Shown here: in pieces, positions 17,719 to 25,915 of the stretch
Numbering within the stretch: position 1 is the first letter of the stretch
How the letters are laid out: each line of letters starts with the position of its first letter
Assembly: GCA_023511855.1 (NCBI GenBank)
Contig: JAIMAR010000004.1
Span: forward strand, 1 to 47,687
DNA from: Bryobacteraceae bacterium
GTDB lineage: Bacteria > Acidobacteriota > Terriglobia > Bryobacterales > Bryobacteraceae
Direction of reading: 5' to 3'
Length of the DNA: 47,687 nt
The notes under the pieces: generated by a model
The model's database searches: none
What the model was told of the DNA's origin: nothing
The model's input: only the letters and a program-made list of their open reading frames with translations
Program-made: the position numbers and the translations under genes

Positions 17719-18897
17719 ATGAGCGCGAGGCAAGCATCGTCGAGGACAAACCGAAGAGAGTTTGTGCAGACTGCCGTGGGCGGGGCGCTGGCGGCGGCAG
17801 CCGCAGGGACTTCGGCGGCCAGGACCGCCAAGCCGATGATTCCCATCCCGCCCGGGATTAAGATCGGCACCAGCGGCGGACAGCCCACGGAAGAAAACAT
17901 GGCCTACCTGAAGCAGCTCGGGGTGACCTGGGTGAGCTTGGGAGCGACCCCGGAAACCGCGACCGCGGAGGGCTTCCTGAAGATCCGGCAGCAGTGGGAG
18001 GCCGGCGGATTCCGCGTCTACAACATCGGGAGCGGCGTGGGACCGAGCGGCAGCTTGCATAACATGCCGGAGGTGACGCTGAATTTGCCGGGACGCGACC
18101 AGAAGATCGAAGAGTACCTCAACTACATCCGCTATTTGGGTAAGGCGGGCATCCCCTATACGACTTACGCCCACATGGGCAACGGCATCTGGTCCAGCGG
18201 CCGCACGGTCACGGCGCGCGGCTACGAGGCACGGGACGGCAACTCCAACAGCCCCAACTGGCGGGGAAGCTGGGCCGGGAAAACTTACGAGGGTCCGCTG
18301 TCTCATGGCCGGGTCTTCAGCGAGCAGGAGATCTGGGACAATTACATCTACTTCATCAAGAAAGTTGTCCCGGTCGCCGAGGAAGCCGGCGTGCGGATCG
18401 GAATCCACCCCGACGACCCGCCGATGCCCATGCTGGCGGGCGTGCCGCGCTGCATCTTCAGCAGCTTTGAGGGATATAAGAAGGCCCTGGAGATCGCTGA
18501 CAGCCCCAACGTGGGCATGTGCCTGTGCGTGGGCTGCTGGCTGGAAGGCGGCCCGCTGATGGGCAAAGACGTGGTCGAGACGATCAAGTATTTCGGCGGC
18601 CTCAAGAAGCTGTTCAAGGTCCACTTCCGCAACGTCACCGCGCCGCTGCCGCACTTTACCGAGACGCTCATGGACGACGGCTACTACGACATGTACAAAG
18701 TGATGGAGGCGCTCTACGACGTGGGCTTCGACGGGATTGTGATTCCCGATCACATCCCTTCGATCGGCTATGCCCCGGGCAAGACTCCTCCGCGGTTTCC
18801 CGGGGAGACCTACCGGCCCAATCCGGGACTGGCCTACAGCATCGCTTACATGAGGGCCTTGTACAACGCAGTTCGCAGCAGCCGGGGGCGCGCGTAG
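17719..18897 (+). CDS. mannonate dehydratase-like (UxuA family) protein with Tat-type signal
   Basis: The product has 392 residues, typical for UxuA plus a leader. The leader has the twin-Arg motif (TNRREFVQTAVGGALAAAAAG, about residues 10-30). The xylose-isomerase-like barrel follows with the metal and substrate motifs GIHPDDPPMPMLAGVPR, GMCLCVGCWLEGG, FKVHFRNVTAPLPHF and PDHIPSIGYAPG, which match mannonate dehydratase. UxuA removes water from D-mannonate to give 2-keto-3-deoxygluconate in hexuronate breakdown and is normally cytosolic. A Tat leader would place this copy in the periplasm, so the substrate may be a different sugar acid or sugar. AAGGAG lies at 17702. Confidence 0.85.
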   Translation: MSARQASSRTNRREFVQTAVGGALAAAAAGTSAARTAKPMIPIPPGIKIGTSGGQPTEENMAYLKQLGVTWVSLGATPETATAEGFLKIRQQWEAGGFRVYNIGSGVGPSGSLHNMPEVTLNLPGRDQKIEEYLNYIRYLGKAGIPYTTYAHMGNGIWSSGRTVTARGYEARDGNSNSPNWRGSWAGKTYEGPLSHGRVFSEQEIWDNYIYFIKKVVPVAEEAGVRIGIHPDDPPMPMLAGVPRCIFSSFEGYKKALEIADSPNVGMCLCVGCWLEGGPLMGKDVVETIKYFGGLKKLFKVHFRNVTAPLPHFTETLMDDGYYDMYKVMEALYDVGFDGIVIPDHIPSIGYAPGKTPPRFPGETYRPNPGLAYSIAYMRALYNAVRSSRGRA

Positions 18898-19367
18898 CGC
18901 ATTGCCCCGCATGGGGACCAAGGCGCGCAAACGCCGTTCGGTCCATGGGCCCTCCCTGCGCCGCCAACCGGGCCCTCTGCCTTTTCGCACCGGCTACAGC
19001 AGCGGCGCCCGCAGATGTGCCGGGTGCGCCCAGGGGCGTTTCGCTATTCCGCATCACGCCGGTACACTCGTTCGCCGCTGCGCCGGTCACACAGCCTACG
19101 GGGGAGTTGCGCCGGGGCAGGGAATACCGTCTGAAGAGGGCAGCGTCCGCGGGACGTTCCGTTTTGAAATGACCCGTTGGGCTTTCTCCCTTGACAACCC
19201 TTGCGGCTGAAAGATAGAATCAACCGTTTACTTTAGCGATGACTTCCGGCCTTTCACGGACGGGAATCCGAACCGCCGCGGCGTGGGTGTGTGCCGGGCG
19301 GGGAACAGCCGCTGCGCAAGATTGCCAACTCCGGCGGTAATCTGGGAGGAATAGGAGGCCACCGACA
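18898..19367 (+). other. 470-base stretch without a gene, carrying the GH29 promoter
   Basis: No open frame with family features is seen; short frames lack ribosome sites. The stretch contains the CCGTTTTGAAAT motif (19159-19170), the promoter at 19191-19220 and a leader of about 140 bases before the GH29 ATG. No riboswitch or tRNA was recognised in the leader. Confidence 0.5.
19191..19220 (+). promoter_or_regulatory. sigma-70-type promoter for the GH29-GH51 genes
   Basis: There is a perfect TTGACA (19191-19196), an 18-base spacer and TAGAAT (19215-19220). Transcription would start near 19227, leaving a leader of about 140 bases. The AGGAGG ribosome site lies just before ATG 19368. Confidence 0.75.
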
Positions 19368-20930
19368 ATGGTGATCACCAGACGAAGCGCCATGGCGGCG
19401 ATGGCAGCCGCGGCCCAAGCGTGGACCCTGAAAGGGGCACAATCTGCGCCGCAGGGACCGTTTCAGCCCAACTGGGAATCGTTAACGCAATACCGCTGTC
19501 CGGAGTGGTTCCGGGATGCGAAATTCGGCATCTGGGCGCACTGGGGTCCGCAATGTGTGCCCATGCAAGGCGACTGGTATGCGCGGAACATGTACATGGA
19601 GGGCGGCCGGGTGTATCGGTTCCATGTGAATACCTACGGCCACCCTTCGAAGTTCGGCTATAAAGACATAATCCCGTTGTGGAAGGCCGAAAAGTTCGAT
19701 CCCGAACGCCTGATGGCTCTCTACAAGGCCGCCGGCGCAAGGTACTTCGTCAGCATGGGAGTGCACCACGACAACTTCGACCTCTGGAACTCGAAGCATC
19801 ACCGCTGGAATGCGGTTCGGATGGGACCAAAGCGCGACATCGTGGGGGAGTGGCAGAAGGCCGCCCGCAAGCAGGGGCTGCGCTTCGGCGTCTCCGAGCA
19901 CTTGGGGGCAAGCTACACCTGGTTTCAGGTTTCCCACGGCAGCGATAAGCAGGGACCATTGGCGGGCGTGCCCTACGACGGGGCGGATCCGCAATGGCAG
20001 GACCTTTATCACCCGCCCGCGAAGCCGGGCGACAATGCCTGGTACAGCACCGACCCGGAATGGGCCAAGCAGTGGTTGCGGCGGATCACAGACCTGATCG
20101 ACCAGTGCCAGCCGGACTTGCTTTATACCGACGGCTCGCTTCCTTTCGGCGAGATCGGACGCAGCATGCTGGCGCATTACTACAACAGCAATATGGCGCG
20201 GCTTGGAGGCAGGCTGGAGGCGGTTTACACGCTAAAAGACTGGCGGGGCAGGCCCGGTTACGGAGACTACGTGGAGGGCATCGGCGTGCAAGACGTCGAG
20301 CGCGGCGGATTGGCAGAGATCAAGCCTGCGCCCTGGCAAACCGACACCTCCATCGGAGACTGGTATTACAACCAAAACTGGAAGGCTAAAGACACGGGCA
20401 GGATGTACCGCTCGGCGAAATGGGTCATTCAAACGCTGGCAGATGTGGTCAGCAAGAATGGCAACATGCTTTTGAATGTGATCCAGAGGCCGGACGGCTC
20501 GCTGGATGCGGAGGTGGAGACGCTGCTCGGCGAGATCAGCGCCTGGATGAGGGTGAACGGCGAGGCGATTCATGCCACCCGCCCCTGGTCCGTTTACGGC
20601 GAAGGCCAAACGCGGACTGCGGCCGGGCACTTCCGGGAAGACTACGCCTACTCGGCCTCCGACATCCGCTTCACGCAATCGAAGGACGGGAAAGCCCTCT
20701 ACGCCATCGCGCTGGGGTGGCCGGCGGACGGCCGGCTCCGGATCCAGTCCTTGCGGAGATCGACGGACGGCGGCAATCAAATCGGGCGCGTGGAACTCCT
20801 CGGGTTCCGCGGCAAGATCGCTTACCAGCAGACTGAAGAAGCGCTGCTGGTCACTCTACCGGGAGAGCCGTTGAGCCAGATCGCTTGTGTTTTGAAGATC
20901 GCCGGCGAGGCTCTGAAGCCGCCGGCCTGA
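19368..20930 (+). CDS. alpha-L-fucosidase, glycoside hydrolase family 29
   Basis: The product has 520 residues. The leader VITRRSAMAAMAAAAQA suggests Tat or Sec export. The GH29 barrel shows FRDAKFGIWAHWGPQCVP, the substrate-site GVHHDNFDLWNSKHHRWN (about residues 131-148) and the nucleophile region DLLYTDGSLPF with Asp255. The family retains configuration while hydrolysing terminal alpha-L-fucose, and many members also accept alpha-L-galactose, which has the same ring configuration. The acid/base residue is poorly conserved in GH29 and is not assigned. A beta-sandwich domain follows from about residue 400. It is first in a two-gene unit with the GH51 gene, 47 bases apart, driven by the 19191 promoter. 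Confidence 0.92.
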   Translation: MVITRRSAMAAMAAAAQAWTLKGAQSAPQGPFQPNWESLTQYRCPEWFRDAKFGIWAHWGPQCVPMQGDWYARNMYMEGGRVYRFHVNTYGHPSKFGYKDIIPLWKAEKFDPERLMALYKAAGARYFVSMGVHHDNFDLWNSKHHRWNAVRMGPKRDIVGEWQKAARKQGLRFGVSEHLGASYTWFQVSHGSDKQGPLAGVPYDGADPQWQDLYHPPAKPGDNAWYSTDPEWAKQWLRRITDLIDQCQPDLLYTDGSLPFGEIGRSMLAHYYNSNMARLGGRLEAVYTLKDWRGRPGYGDYVEGIGVQDVERGGLAEIKPAPWQTDTSIGDWYYNQNWKAKDTGRMYRSAKWVIQTLADVVSKNGNMLLNVIQRPDGSLDAEVETLLGEISAWMRVNGEAIHATRPWSVYGEGQTRTAAGHFREDYAYSASDIRFTQSKDGKALYAIALGWPADGRLRIQSLRRSTDGGNQIGRVELLGFRGKIAYQQTEEALLVTLPGEPLSQIACVLKIAGEALKPPA

Positions 20931-20977
20931 GTTTCAACGCTGAGGCAATATAAACAAATAGGGAGGATTCAACCGCG

Positions 20978-22546
20978 ATGAAACAACTTGGAATTCCGCT
21001 CGCCGGGCTTGCAGCGCTGCTGATTGTGCTTCCGCTGAACGGCCAGCCGACACAGGCCGTGATCCGGATCGACACTAACCGGGTTATCAGTGAGGTGCAT
21101 CCGTACGTGTTCGGAAACTTCGCCGAACATCTGGGCCGCTGCATTTATGGCGGAATCTTCGAAGAGGGCAGCCCGCTGGCGGACCCCGAAGGTTTCCGCA
21201 AAGACGTGATGGCCGCGGTCAAGCCCCTCGGGGTTTCGGTGCTGCGCTGGCCGGGCGGCAACTTCGCCTCCGGCTATCACTGGATGGACGGCATCGGGCC
21301 CCGCGATTTGCGGCCCGCCCGGCCGGATCACGCCTGGGGGGCTCTCGAGACCAACCGTTTCGGCACGGATGAATTCCTGCGCTACTGCGAACGCATCGGC
21401 GCCGAGCCTTACATTTGCATCAACGCCGGCCTGGGCACGGTCGACGAGGCGCGCCAGTGGGTCGAGTATTGCAACGAAACCCGTCCGACCTACTGGGCCA
21501 ACCAGCGTCGCAAGAACGGTCGCGAAAAGCCCTGGAATGTGAAGATCTGGGGTCTCGGCAACGAGATCGACGGCCCTTGGCAGCTCGGGCACAAGAACGC
21601 CGAAGACTACGCCAAATTCGCCCTGGAGGCCGCCAAGGCCATGCGGCGGCAGGATGGGACCATCTCGCTCATCGCCAGCGGATCCTCCAATTTCCGGCCG
21701 GATGCGGACTGGATCGGCTGGAACCGCACGGTGCTCGAGCGCCTGAAGGACGAGATCGACTACATTTCTCTACACACTTACATTGGGAACCGTAACAATA
21801 ACTTCGAGGAGTACCTGGGGGCCAATGCGCAGGACATCGAAGAGCGCATTCGCATAGTAAAAGGTCAAATTCAAGCCGTGCAAAGCACTCAGCGCGTGCG
21901 GCGCCCCATCTATATAGCATTTGACGAATGGAACGTGTGGTACCGGACGCTCCAGGGCAGCACGGAGTATGAGATCGCTCAGACCGGCCTTGAGGAGCGC
22001 TATAACTTCGAAGACGCCCTGGCCATGGCGATCTTTTTCAACGCGTTCTTCCGGAACGCCGACGTGGTGAAGATGGCCAATTTAGCTCAACTGGTGAATG
22101 TGATCGCGCCGATCTTCACCAACAAGCAGGGGCTTTTCTTGCAGACCACTTATTTCCCATTGATCGAATATGGCAAACAGCGCGGCAATTTGTCGTTGGA
22201 TGTTCAGGCCGTCAGCCCGACTTACCGGATTGGAAACCGGCCGCCCATCGGCTACCTGGACGTATCCGCCACTTACTCGCCCAAAGACCGGGCCGTCTAT
22301 GTGAACGTCCTGAACCGGAGCGAGAAGCAAGACATCGCCACGCGGATCGAGAACCTCGTCGGCCGGCTTGGCTCCGAGGCTGAAGTCTGGGAAATGAACC
22401 ACTCCGACTTGAAGGCCGTCAACGACTTCGGCGCCGAACGGGTGCGGCCCGCCACGCGTAAGGCCGCCTTGACGCTGGCCAACAATGGCTTCACCTACAC
22501 GTTCCCGCGGCATTCACTGACCATTCTGCGGCTGAGCGTGCAATGA
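20978..22546 (+). CDS. alpha-L-arabinofuranosidase, glycoside hydrolase family 51
   Basis: The product has 522 residues with an N-terminal signal peptide ([19 protein letters not shown]). GH51 motifs run in order: [34 protein letters not shown], acid/base Glu196 in [14 protein letters not shown] and nucleophile Glu317 in [11 protein letters not shown]. The C-terminal beta-sandwich has [12 protein letters not shown]. The enzyme releases L-arabinofuranose from plant hemicellulose or pectin side chains; here it would act outside the cytoplasm. It is co-transcribed with the GH29 gene, which suggests a mixed fucose/arabinose substrate such as pectin, xyloglucan or arabinogalactan. GGGAGGA precedes the ATG. 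Confidence 0.92.
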   Translation: MKQLGIPLAGLAALLIVLPLNGQPTQAVIRIDTNRVISEVHPYVFGNFAEHLGRCIYGGIFEEGSPLADPEGFRKDVMAAVKPLGVSVLRWPGGNFASGYHWMDGIGPRDLRPARPDHAWGALETNRFGTDEFLRYCERIGAEPYICINAGLGTVDEARQWVEYCNETRPTYWANQRRKNGREKPWNVKIWGLGNEIDGPWQLGHKNAEDYAKFALEAAKAMRRQDGTISLIASGSSNFRPDADWIGWNRTVLERLKDEIDYISLHTYIGNRNNNFEEYLGANAQDIEERIRIVKGQIQAVQSTQRVRRPIYIAFDEWNVWYRTLQGSTEYEIAQTGLEERYNFEDALAMAIFFNAFFRNADVVKMANLAQLVNVIAPIFTNKQGLFLQTTYFPLIEYGKQRGNLSLDVQAVSPTYRIGNRPPIGYLDVSATYSPKDRAVYVNVLNRSEKQDIATRIENLVGRLGSEAEVWEMNHSDLKAVNDFGAERVRPATRKAALTLANNGFTYTFPRHSLTILRLSVQ

Positions 22547-22892
22547 AGGAGAATTTCAATGCTCACCCCACAACCTCATGCTTGCCCGGCGCGGTCGGGA
22601 GGCGGATTGCAAGGGGCGAGCGTGTGGCTTGTCTCTGCGTTTTTTCAGTATTTGGGACTGAGGAGACGGCAAGCGGAATCCGGCATGCGCTTATTTCTAA
22701 GCACGGATCCGCCGATAGATCGCAACGAAGCTGCTTTATGAGTTGGAGCGCTGAGGCGCCTCCAGTTTGCATGATCCGCTGCTGCGCAGTTCAGGCGTGT
22801 GACGCCTGTAGGCGCCGCACAAAGGTAGCATGGACGTTCCCGCCCGCAGTGTTTCGGCTGACGGGCGGACAAAGAAACGAATGGAGAGGTTA
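22547..22892 (+). other. 346-base stretch: one possible 60-codon frame and a palindrome cluster
   Basis: AAGGAG at 22546-22551 sits seven bases before ATG 22559, which opens a 60-codon frame to 22741. Its product has no recognisable family, so it may be a chance frame or a gene remnant. Further on are GAGGCGCCTC (22753-22762), CAGGCG-N5-CGCCTG (22792-22808) and GGCGCC (22811-22816). They could form an operator or a terminator-like structure before the epimerase gene. No strong promoter was recognised. Confidence 0.4.
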
Positions 22893-23951
22893 ATGAGCAG
22901 TCCCATGGCGAAGAGACCGAAGGCCGAAACCGGCTACCAGACCCGGAAGGACGATTTGATTGTGATCACGGGCGCTGGAGGATTCATCGGCGGATCCTTG
23001 GCCCGCTATTTCCGCGACAAGGGGTTCACGCGCATCCGCGGCGTGGACCGCAAGCCCCTGCCCGAATGGTATCAGCGCGTGGAGGGCGTCGAGTGCCTGT
23101 CGATGGACCTGAGCGAGAAGGAAAACGCCGTCCGCGCCGTGGAAGGCGCTGTGGAAGTGTACAACCTGGCGGCGGACATGGGCGGCATGGGTTTCATCGA
23201 GCGGTTCCGCGTCGAGTGCCTGCGCAGCGTGCTCATCAATACCCACCTGATCGAAGCGGCCTGGCGGGCTGGCGCCCGGCGGTATTTCTTCTCCTCCTCG
23301 GCCTGCGCCTACAACACCGAGCTTCAGAAGGACCCCAACGTGCGCGCGCTCAAGGAATCGGACGCCTATCCCGCTATGGCGGAGCGCGGCTACGGTTGGG
23401 AGAAGCTGTTTTCAGAGATGGTCTGCCAGGAGTATTGGGCCGAACGAGGGCTGGAAACGCATATTGCGCGCTTCCACAATATTTATGGGCCGAACGGGAC
23501 CTGGTTCGGAGGCCGGGAGAAGGCGCCTGCGGCCATTTGCCGCAAGGTCATCGAGGCCAAGCACGAAGGGCGCAACTATATCGAGATTTGGGGTGACGGA
23601 ACGCAGACCCGCAGCTTCTGCTACATCGCGGATTGCGTGCTCGGCATCGACAAGATCATGCACTGTGACCAACTCATCGCGACCCCCGTCAACCTCGGCT
23701 CCAGCGAACTGATTTCGATCGACGATCTGGTGACTATGGTGGAGGAGATCGCCGGCGTGAAGCTGGAGCGGCGTTACGATTTGACGGCGCCGCGGGGTGT
23801 GGCCGGACGCAACAGTGACAACACATTCATCCGTCAGGTCCTCGGCTGGGAGCCCTCCACGCCGCTGCGCGAGGGGATGCGCGAAACGTATCAGTGGATC
23901 GAACAACAGTATTTCGATCGGAAGGCTGGAAAGAGGGTGGTGCAGGATTGA
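22893..23951 (+). CDS. GDP-mannose 3,5-epimerase-like extended short-chain dehydrogenase
   Basis: The start is ATG 22893 after GGAGAGG; the longer frame from 22830 lacks conserved sequence. The product has 352 residues. NAD loop: TGAGGFIGGSLA (about 26-37). The rest follows GDP-mannose 3,5-epimerase closely: NLAADMGGMGFIERF, SSSACAY with Cys138, RGYGWEK with Tyr167 and Lys171, RFHNIYGPNGTWFGGREKAP with Lys210, GDGTQTRSF and GVAGRNSDN. Cys138 and Lys210 are at the positions of the acid/base pair in the plant enzyme. That enzyme interconverts GDP-D-mannose with GDP-L-galactose and GDP-L-gulose. The assignment to this subfamily is strong; the in vivo substrate is inferred. Its stop overlaps the TTG start of the next gene. 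Confidence 0.88.
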   Translation: MSSPMAKRPKAETGYQTRKDDLIVITGAGGFIGGSLARYFRDKGFTRIRGVDRKPLPEWYQRVEGVECLSMDLSEKENAVRAVEGAVEVYNLAADMGGMGFIERFRVECLRSVLINTHLIEAAWRAGARRYFFSSSACAYNTELQKDPNVRALKESDAYPAMAERGYGWEKLFSEMVCQEYWAERGLETHIARFHNIYGPNGTWFGGREKAPAAICRKVIEAKHEGRNYIEIWGDGTQTRSFCYIADCVLGIDKIMHCDQLIATPVNLGSSELISIDDLVTMVEEIAGVKLERRYDLTAPRGVAGRNSDNTFIRQVLGWEPSTPLREGMRETYQWIEQQYFDRKAGKRVVQD

Positions 23952-24799
23952 ACCAAGAGGGCGGCCGCGAATCCCGGGCCTCTACGGTGGCCGATTTGTC
24001 GGCGCACCCTGACCCCGAGTGCTCGCCGGCATCGCCAATCGGCAAGATTCCGCACCGGCTCGCTCTGGCCGGGGGGTGGATCGATCAGCCGTTCGTATCG
24101 CGCGTCAATCCGGCCCCGCCGGGCTCGATGGTCGTGGTGTCGCTCGAGCCCGAGTTTTGGTTCATGGATCGTGCAGGCATGGCTGGCAGTACCCGGCGCG
24201 TCGCCCTCCAGCTCTGGAAGGAGGGATTGCCGCAGCGGCCCGCAGCCGAGCTGGTGCGCGAGCTCTACTGGGCCGAGAACAAAGACAAGGCCGACCCGTC
24301 CGGCTCCCAGGATATGATCGGCCTGATCTATCCCGGCATCAGCCGCCTGGATTACGACGCGCGCTTCGAGGGCGGCGTGTTTCCGGTTCACATCGAATCC
24401 TGCTGCGATCCGGCTGTGGCCCAGTGGCTGGAAACCGTTCTGCATCTAATTGCGATCAATCAGCGTCCGGAAGGTTACTCGCCGCTGGGAGTAAAGAACC
24501 TGGATCCAGTCTGGGTGAGTCGTCTGGGACAGACAGGCAGGGAATGCTACCGGGCCATCCTGGAACGGGACTTGGACCGTCTGGGCGCGTCCATGAACCA
24601 CTGTATGGTCTGCTGGGAACGAATCCTTCCGCACACGGTCCGGCATCCTGCCCTTCGAATCGACTTGTTGGGTTTGCTCGAATGGTTTCAGCGGCGGTAT
24701 GCCGGGGCAATGTACTCCGGCTGCGGGGGCGGCTACTTGATCGTTGCCAGCGAGGAACCGGTCCCTGGTTCCTTTCAAGTGAAGGTGCGACGGAGGTGA
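23948..24799 (+). CDS. compact GHMP-family sugar kinase
   Basis: TTG 23948 overlaps the epimerase stop (ATTGA), which suggests translational coupling; an ATG at 23894 in frame would overlap by 58 bases, and GTG 23987 is also possible. The product has about 283 residues, shorter than most GHMP kinases. Motif 1 is IPHRLALAGGWIDQPF (about 34-49). The Ser/Thr loop is short (AGMAGSTRRVAL, about 76-87), with about 70 residues missing between the two compared with fucokinase. GSQDMIGLIYPGISRLDY and the third motif YSGCGGGYLIVAS are present. By context it could be the sugar 1-kinase that feeds the guanylyltransferase at 25916. Similar short proteins are annotated only as GHMP kinase, and the substrate is unknown. 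Confidence 0.78.
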   Translation: MNQEGGRESRASTVADLSAHPDPECSPASPIGKIPHRLALAGGWIDQPFVSRVNPAPPGSMVVVSLEPEFWFMDRAGMAGSTRRVALQLWKEGLPQRPAAELVRELYWAENKDKADPSGSQDMIGLIYPGISRLDYDARFEGGVFPVHIESCCDPAVAQWLETVLHLIAINQRPEGYSPLGVKNLDPVWVSRLGQTGRECYRAILERDLDRLGASMNHCMVCWERILPHTVRHPALRIDLLGLLEWFQRRYAGAMYSGCGGGYLIVASEEPVPGSFQVKVRRR

Positions 24800-24870
24800 T
24801 GAAGTGCGGTTGAACGTAAGGCAGGCGGAGCGGGAAAGGCTGCCCTGCCACTTAGCTGCGCCATGAGGGG

Positions 24871-24876
24871 CATAAT
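24871..24876 (+). promoter_or_regulatory. -10 box of the LacI gene, leaderless
   Basis: CATAAT ends six bases before ATG 24883, and no ribosome site lies between. A GGCAGG...CCTGCC hairpin (24820-24849) just upstream may end the preceding transcript. No clear -35 is seen. Confidence 0.45.
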
Positions 24877-24882
24877 TAAGAT

Positions 24883-25905
24883 ATGGCAGTCCGTATGAAG
24901 GACATTGCCCGCGACCTGGGCGTATCTGTGGTCACGGTCTCCAAGGTCCTGCGCAACCACAGCGACATCAGCGAAGCGACGCGCCAGCGCGTGTTGCAGC
25001 GGATGAAGGAGCTGAACTACCAGCCAAACCTCACCGCGCGCGCGTTGGTGACTGGACGTTCGTACATCGTGGGCTTGGTGGTTCCAGACCTGGTGCATCC
25101 CTTTTTCGCTCAGCTTGCCAAGGGGATTTCAGCGGTATTGCGGGGGCAGGGCTACAGCCTGATTCTGGCCTCCTCCGAAGAGGATCCGGAGCTGGAGTTT
25201 GAAGAAATCAACCGGCTGTTGGCTCGCAGCCTGGACGCCCTCATCATCGCTTCCACCCAGTCAAGCGCAGAGGGGCTGCGCCGCCTGCGGGAGTCGGAAA
25301 CTCCCTGCATTCTCATTGATCGAATGTTTGAAGATTTCCCCGCCAGCTTCGTGGGCGTGGATGACGTTCGGGTGGGCGAGATGGCGACAGAGCACCTGAT
25401 TGCCATCGGCTGCCGGAGGATCGCCCACATCAGGGGCCCCCAAGTCAGCACTGCCTTCGGCAGGCTGGAGGGCTACCGGCGGGCTTTGGCCCGGCATGGG
25501 ATGGAACCCCTTCCCGGCTACATTCCTGCCGCGACGGTGGGCGACGACAACAGCGAAGCCCGCGGCTGGAACGCCATGCGGCAGTTGCTGGAGCTCGACC
25601 CGCTTCCCGACGGCGTATTCTGCTACAACGACCCGGCGGCGATGGGCGCGATGAACGCCATTCTCGACGCCGGTTTGCGCATCCCCGAGGACATCGCCAT
25701 CATCGGCTGCGGCAACGTGCACTACGGCGCTTCTCTAAGGGTTCCCTTGTCCAGCATCGACCAGCAGAGCGCAGCTATTGGGGAGCAAGCCGCCAAGCTC
25801 GCGCTAAAGCTGATGGAATCCAAGCGTGCCGCGCGCCCCAAGCAAGTCCTTTTGGAACCAAGACTGGTTGTGCGCGCCTCCACCCAGAGATGGGCCGCAC
25901 CTTGA
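24883..25905 (+). CDS. LacI-family transcriptional regulator
   Basis: The product has 340 residues. The N-terminal LacI helix-turn-helix and hinge are clear (MKDIARDLGVSVVTVSKVLR; YQPNLTARALVTGRSYIVGL). The periplasmic-binding-protein-like sensor domain follows (VPDLVHPFFAQLAKGI; DALIIASTQ; DGVFCYNDPAAMGAMNA; PLSSIDQQSAAIGEQAA). LacI proteins usually respond to a sugar or sugar phosphate. It sits inside the GDP-sugar gene group, 83 bases after the GHMP kinase and 10 bases before the guanylyltransferase-like gene, and probably regulates it. ATG 24883 looks leaderless; ATG 24895 is an alternative start. No symmetrical operator was identified with confidence. Confidence 0.94.
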   Translation: MAVRMKDIARDLGVSVVTVSKVLRNHSDISEATRQRVLQRMKELNYQPNLTARALVTGRSYIVGLVVPDLVHPFFAQLAKGISAVLRGQGYSLILASSEEDPELEFEEINRLLARSLDALIIASTQSSAEGLRRLRESETPCILIDRMFEDFPASFVGVDDVRVGEMATEHLIAIGCRRIAHIRGPQVSTAFGRLEGYRRALARHGMEPLPGYIPAATVGDDNSEARGWNAMRQLLELDPLPDGVFCYNDPAAMGAMNAILDAGLRIPEDIAIIGCGNVHYGASLRVPLSSIDQQSAAIGEQAAKLALKLMESKRAARPKQVLLEPRLVVRASTQRWAAP

Positions 25906-25915
25906 ACTCGATCCC

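Noticed and set aside
18902-19210. Open frame of 102 codons after the UxuA-like gene
   Set aside because: It has no ribosome site and a basic, low-complexity product, and it runs through the GH29 promoter.
19255-19290. Minus-strand GGTTCGGATTCC resembling a tRNA T-arm
   Set aside because: The flanking bases do not form a T-stem or an acceptor stem, and no anticodon arm is found.
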